Origin: Spirochaetaceae bacterium
GTDB taxonomy: Bacteria; Spirochaetota; Spirochaetia; Treponematales; Breznakiellaceae
Direction: 5' to 3'
NCBI GenBank assembly: GCA_031258615.1
Contig: JAIRMP010000032.1
Coordinates: 1 to 9,209, forward strand
Length of the DNA: 9,209 nt
Both the position numbers and the translations under genes were made by a program. Within the stretch, counting starts at the first letter, position 1. Each line of letters begins with the position of its first letter. Under the pieces are notes generated by a model that did not search any database, had not been told where the DNA came from, and worked only from the letters and a program-made list of their open reading frames with translations. Below are positions 6,616 through 9,209 of the stretch, piece by piece.

Positions 6616-7817
6616 CAGCGCGCCCCCTCGGTATCATTCCTGATAAACTTGCGGTAAATCGTATCGACAATCACGGAGATCGAGTTGTCGCCTGAAACGT
6701 TGCAGGCTGTCCCGAAGCTGTCCTGCGTGATGTACAGCGCTATCAGCAGGCTTGCGATTGCGCTGTCGGAAGCTATGCCCACCATGGGGAGGAACGGGAG
6801 CGCGGTCATTATGGAGCCTCCCGGCGCGCCGGGGGACGCCACCATCGCTATCCCCAGCGTCATTATGAACGGCACGATCACGCCAAGGTTTGACGGCATA
6901 TTGTAGAGCAGCAGCACGGCGGTAACGCAGCAGGTGATCGTTATCATTGACCCTGCCATGTGTATGTTGGCGCAGAGCGGAATCACGAAGTTCCGTATTT
7001 CCGGCGACACGCCGTCCGACTCGGCGCAGCGAAGGTTCACCGGTATCGTGGCCGCCGAAGACTGCGTGCCCATCGCCGAAATATAGCCGGGTATCTGGTT
7101 CCTCATCAGCGTGAACGGATTCTTTCTGCTCACCGCCCCCGCGGCGATGTACATTACAAGGAGGCATACGATGTGCAGGATTATCACAGTGAGGAATACC
7201 TTCCAAAGTATGCCGAGTATCATAAAGGTCTGGCCGCTCACCGTCATGTTCACGAAGGTTCCGCAGATATAGAGCGGGAGGAGCGGGATCACCGCCGTTT
7301 TCAGCACTTTGCTGATGATGCGGGAAAAGTCCCTGAACGGGGAGTACAGCGCCGTGCTTTCACCCTTCATTGACGAGAGGCAGAGCCCCAGTATGAAGGC
7401 GAGTGCAACCGCCGAGGTAACGTCTAGAAGCGGCGGCAGCGGTATCGTGAAGTATGGTTTAAGCATACCCGCCTCCGGGTCGCTTATGCTGCCGACAGTC
7501 ATTTCGGCTGCAAATCTGGGGAATATTGTGTCCGATATGGTAAACGCGATCGTCCCCCAGACGAGTGACGAGAGGTAGGCCATACCGGCGGTCAACAGCA
7601 GAAGTTTCCCCGCCCCCTGCGACAGATCCGCGATGCCCATAGTAACGAAGGCCACTATCAACAGTGGTATAACAAACTTTAGAAAGACGCTGAACAGCGT
7701 AGAGGCGGTAACAACGACTCTGTTAAACGGGACGGGTGCCCATAGCCCAAGCATGATGCCGAGCGCGATGCCGATGATCAGCTTACCCACCAAACCAATA
7801 TGAAATTTCTTTGCCAT
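6612..7817 (-). CDS. sstT: sodium:serine/threonine symporter (dicarboxylate/amino acid:cation symporter family)
   Basis: This 401-residue inner-membrane transporter imports L-serine and L-threonine with sodium. Family marks: AMGTQSSAATIPVNLRCAE (the serine-rich re-entrant loop and following helix), IPLCANIHMAGSMITITCC (the NMxG site, where glutamate carriers have NMDGT and SstT has NMAG), ASPGAPGGSIMT (second re-entrant loop), and SGDNS near the C-terminus. About eight membrane helices are expected and hydrophobic text fits. I chose ATG at 7817: GGAG sits 7 bases upstream and MAKKFHIGLVGKL is a normal N-terminus. The frame continues 49 codons further upstream into repeat DNA, which I reject. 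As first gene of the operon with sdaAB and sdaAA, it supplies their substrate. SstT is preferred over GltP/DctA because of the NMAG-like site and the operon. Confidence 0.88.
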   Translation of the reverse strand: MAKKFHIGLVGKLIIGIALGIMLGLWAPVPFNRVVVTASTLFSVFLKFVIPLLIVAFVTMGIADLSQGAGKLLLLTAGMAYLSSLVWGTIAFTISDTIFPRFAAEMTVGSISDPEAGMLKPYFTIPLPPLLDVTSAVALAFILGLCLSSMKGESTALYSPFRDFSRIISKVLKTAVIPLLPLYICGTFVNMTVSGQTFMILGILWKVFLTVIILHIVCLLVMYIAAGAVSRKNPFTLMRNQIPGYISAMGTQSSAATIPVNLRCAESDGVSPEIRNFVIPLCANIHMAGSMITITCCVTAVLLLYNMPSNLGVIVPFIMTLGIAMVASPGAPGGSIMTALPFLPMVGIASDSAIASLLIALYITQDSFGTACNVSGDNSISVIVDTIYRKFIRNDTEGARC

Positions 7818-7830
7818 TATGATTCTCCAA

Positions 7831-7859
7831 ATTATATACGTAAAACAAATATACCGCAA
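7831..7859 (-). promoter_or_regulatory. putative promoter of the sstT-sdaAB-sdaAA operon
   Basis: On the minus strand TTGCGG (7859-7854) and TATAAT (7836-7831) are 17 bases apart. The -10 is a perfect consensus. A start about 7 bases downstream would fall within the GGAG ribosome binding site, giving a very short leader, so an alternative -10, TATATT (7853-7848), deserves equal attention. Confidence 0.45.
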
Positions 7860-7913
7860 AAGCCAACAAAAAATGAAATTCGCAAACGGCGGCGGGGAGC
7901 AGGCAGGCAGGTT

Positions 7914-8029
7914 ACGAGTCGTCCTTGCAATACGCTGAGCGTGAAAGAGGGCGAGTTGAGCCAATGGCTGAGGAGTCGTCCTTGCGAGCCGCTGAGCGTG
8001 AAAGATAGCGGGTTACGAGTCGTCCTTGC
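7914..8029 (+). repeat. interrupted direct repeats upstream of sstT
   Basis: A[CG]GAGTCGTCCTTGC occurs three times (7914-7928, 7971-7985, 8015-8029). Between them CGCTGAGCGTGAAAGA occurs twice (7933-7948, 7990-8005). Spacings are 57 and 44 bases. No coding pattern is convincing. A CAGG triplet run lies just before it, at about 7900-7911. Confidence 0.75.
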
Positions 8030-8050
8030 AAGCGGTTTTGCAATGAGGGT

Positions 8051-8143
8051 GGAGTTTGCGGAGACAAGCGCGTAGCGTGCCGCAAACTCCTATGGCAACC
8101 GCGTAGCGGTTGCCAAACGTACGCCGAGGGCGCTGCCGCGCCC
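8051..8143. repeat. cluster of three hairpin elements
   Basis: GGAGTTTGCGG (8051-8061) pairs with CCGCAAACTCC (8080-8090). Next is GGCAACCGC-GTA-GCGGTTGCC (8094-8114), then GGGCGC-TGCC-GCGCCC (8128-8143). The first closely resembles the outer stems at 4667-4708 and 4778-4824, and the second matches 4828-4848 in plan. The following stretch 8144-8212 shows nothing I can name. Confidence 0.75.
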
Positions 8144-8212
8144 GAAGCATATACAGGCCTGTTATGCGACATACCGCTGTACCTTTTATTCCGTCTGTAG
8201 AGTCTTGCTCCC

Positions 8213-8403
8213 CCGCCGCTCTGCGGTGGTACAAATTTGTAACATCAACAAAAAACTGGTAGTAGACGACTGTCTTTTACCGCGTGTGCGGTGTGCCACC
8301 GGCACACCGCACAGCGTCAAGCCGCTATGCGGCTTGTCTATCGGAACGAACCGTGTAAATATTGCAACGCTTACAAGGATGTCCCGCCGCAGAGCGGCGG
8401 GAC
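8213..8403. repeat. second cluster of palindromes ending at the Rpn remnant
   Basis: Four hairpins: CCGCCGC-TCT-GCGGTGG (8213-8229, one G-T pair); a 12-base perfect stem with ACC loop (8286-8312); CAAGCCGC-TAT-GCGGCTTG (8318-8336); and GTCCCGCCGC-AGA-GCGGCGGGAC (8381-8403). All have 3-base loops. The last ends five bases before coding similarity to the Rpn family begins. Confidence 0.75.
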
Positions 8404-8407
8404 GGTT

Positions 8408-8740
8408 CACTATTTCCGGTATTTACCCGACAAAGGCAGCCGGAATAAAATAAACGAAATACTGAATTACGAAGAGGGAATAGCAATGGCAAGTGAAGTA
8501 TTGGTAAACATAAGCCGGGATGAAATAGAGCGTGCGCGGCTACTGAGCGAGTACAAATACATCGTGGACACCCAGAGCAAAGTCGTACAAGCCGAACGCA
8601 ATGGGTGGAAGCAAGGGCAGAAGCAAGGGCGGAAGCAAGAAAAATTGGAAATCGCCGGGAATCTCAAGAACAGTGGCATCCCGGCTCCGCAAATAGCCTT
8701 GTGGACGGGCCTTTCCATTGAGGACATAGCAAAACTGTGA
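8408..8740 (+). pseudogene. Rpn/PD-(D/E)XK nuclease family transposase-like protein, C-terminal fragment
   Basis: The frame has family-like text from FRYLPDKGSRNKINEIL, then EEGIAMASEVLVNISRDEIE, RARLLSEYKYIVDTQSKVVQ and a charged Gln/Lys repeat (KQGQKQGRKQ). It ends in a small helical tail with IPAPQIALWTGLSIEDIAKL. This is the C-terminal part of recombination-promoting nuclease / putative transposase proteins that are numerous in gut bacteria and spirochaetes. The PD-(D/E)XK catalytic core, which would be N-terminal, is missing. The reading upstream of 8408 is a palindrome. Translation from ATG 8486 would give an 84-residue tail; an ATG at 8291 in the same frame lies in repeat DNA. It is probably non-functional. 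Confidence 0.7.
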
Positions 8741-8762
8741 TTTTTTAAGGCGGCGCCTGTAA

Positions 8763-8801
8763 ATGGCAAGTCAAGTATTTGTAAACATAAGCCGCGCTTA
8801 A
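8763..8801 (+). pseudogene. second, very short Rpn-family remnant
   Basis: Bases 8762-8794 match 8485-8517 at 31 of 33 positions, at an offset of 277 bases. The frame reads MASQVFVNISRA then stop, parallel to MASEVLVNISRD in the neighbouring remnant. It is too short to function and marks a partial duplication or a second decayed copy. Confidence 0.6.
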
Positions 8802-8819
8802 CGCTTCACCAGCGCCGCA

Positions 8820-8978
8820 GCAATCCGGACATGAAATCATTTGGCTGGATTGCCACGCGCCTGCGGCACCTCGCAATGACGACGCCCCCCCCCCCCCCCC
8901 TACTCGACAACAACAACACGCCGTCATTGCGAGCGAAGCGACGCAATCCACTGTGCGAAGCGACTCGCATGGATTGCC
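8820..8978. repeat. interspersed inverted-repeat element (GCAATCC / CATTGCGAG type)
   Basis: GCAATCC (8820-8826) pairs with GGATTGC (8847-8853). CTCGCAATGACG (8870-8881) pairs with CGTCATTGCGAG (8922-8933). GCAATCCA (8943-8950) pairs with TGGATTGC (8970-8977), and also with TGGATTGC at 8846-8853. Repeats with the wording CGTCATTGCGAGCGAAGCGA are common intergenic elements in many bacterial genomes. The minus-strand ORFs across it are its translation and not genes. Confidence 0.75.
8885..8900 (+). repeat. homopolymeric C16 tract
   Basis: Sixteen C lie in the loop region between the two CATTGCGAG arms. It is not inside a gene I accept and does not stand between the elements of a promoter I can see. 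Confidence 0.85.
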
Positions 8979-9007
8979 ACCCGTCCACCAACCCCCGCAC
9001 CAATGGG

Positions 9008-9037
9008 TTGACACTTCCCTCACCCCCATGCTACGAT
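9008..9037 (+). promoter_or_regulatory. putative promoter reading toward the right edge
   Basis: TTGACA (9008-9013, perfect -35) and TACGAT (9032-9037) are 18 bases apart. A start near 9044 would place the hairpin 9053-9100 at the 5' end of the transcript. The -10 matches four of six positions. Confidence 0.5.
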
Positions 9038-9052
9038 GTAGAAGCTGTAGGG

Positions 9053-9100
9053 AGCCCCGGAACAGCGCTATTTCTTGCAGAACGACGCTGAACCGGGGCT
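9053..9100 (+). ncRNA. structured RNA or 5' leader candidate
   Basis: AGCCCCGG (9053-9060) pairs with CCGGGGCT (9093-9100), then a symmetric AA/AA internal loop, then CAGCG (9063-9067) with CGCTG (9086-9090), with a possible small TTCT/AGAA stem at the top. Further on, AAACGTC (9107-9113) pairs with GACGTTT (9147-9153) around ACCCC-TTTA-GGGGT (9122-9135). AGGAGG ends the window (9204-9209). It matches no riboswitch class I can name. Because the stem is symmetric it may equally act on the minus strand, as a 3' structure after the stop at 9120. Confidence 0.35.
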
Positions 9101-9119
9101 TGTTTCAAACGTCTTTATG

Positions 9120-9209
9120 CTACCCCTTTAGGGGTGAGTTTTCAATGACGTTTACAAATTCCCTTTTTGCCTGTCCGGGCCTGGCTTGGACAAATATCTT
9201 TTCAGGAGG
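9120..9209 (-). CDS. C-terminal end of an unidentified protein, 5' part outside window
   Basis: Read from the right edge, the minus strand is open for 29 codons, with protein-like text EKIFVQARPGQAKREFVNVI, and ends in SPLKG-stop at 9120. I do not recognise the family. A run of 29 open codons can occur by chance, so the evidence is composition only. It competes with the view that this stretch is a plus-strand leader ending in the AGGAGG at 9204-9209. Confidence 0.4.
   Translation of the reverse strand, partial: PPEKIFVQARPGQAKREFVNVIENSPLKG

Noticed and set aside
7818..7964. 49-residue N-terminal extension of the transporter
   Set aside because: It lies in repeat and promoter DNA. A good ribosome binding site and family-like N-terminus exist at 7817.
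7914..8029. CRISPR array
   Set aside because: Only three short repeats with unequal spacing (57 and 44), no leader and no cas genes.
8745..9029. Minus-strand ORFs with SLRTVDCVASLAMT
   Set aside because: This is translation of a common intergenic inverted repeat, not a gene.

Overview
The window looks like an accessory, repeat-rich stretch of a bacterial chromosome. A spirochaete related to Treponema is my best guess. This rests on gene style alone: a relaxed-lipobox lipoprotein with a cadherin-like domain and a long glycine-rich tail, an Rpn-type nuclease/transposase remnant, and a serine uptake/deamination operon. No rRNA, tRNA or CRISPR array is visible.

Layout. (1) 1-861 (+) is the 3' part of an AT-rich beta-class DNA methyltransferase. 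Its stop overlaps the start of (2), a clearly more GC-rich ABC exporter gene (854-2080, +) that loses its whole ATPase domain where a palindromic repeat begins. (3) 2071-2224 (-) is the first part of a DDE-type transposase, cut off by a second copy of the same kind of palindrome. (4) 2366-4328 (+) is one large surface lipoprotein split into two reading frames by a run of 15 G at 2657-2671. Removing one G or adding two restores a 653-654 residue protein, so this looks like a phase-variable (contingency) gene, currently OFF in this sequence. (5) 4345-4662 (+) is the C-terminal remnant of another surface-type repeat protein, again starting at a palindrome. (6) 4667-4903 is an array of nested hairpins containing a 54-base near-perfect direct repeat. 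(7) 4942-5025 (+) is a tiny ORF with a good ribosome binding site. (8) 5060-7817 (-) is a tight three-gene operon, sstT-sdaAB-sdaAA: serine/threonine import followed by deamination of L-serine to pyruvate and ammonia by a two-subunit iron-sulfur dehydratase. (9) 7914-8403 is a second repeat and hairpin array. (10) 8408-8740 (+) and 8763-8801 (+) are two remnants of Rpn/PD-(D/E)XK transposase-like genes. (11) 8820-8978 is an inverted-repeat element containing a run of 16 C. (12) 9008-9209 holds a good plus-strand promoter pointing into a strong hairpin, and opposite it a possible C-terminal CDS on the minus strand that runs out of the window.

Main reading: the only complete, healthy transcription unit is the serine catabolic operon. 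Around it lie broken genes, and four of these have a break abutting a short GC-rich palindrome with a 2-5 base loop. That suggests a mobile or recombinogenic small palindrome family. The two homopolymer runs (G15 coding, C16 intergenic) are the best candidates for switching of expression.
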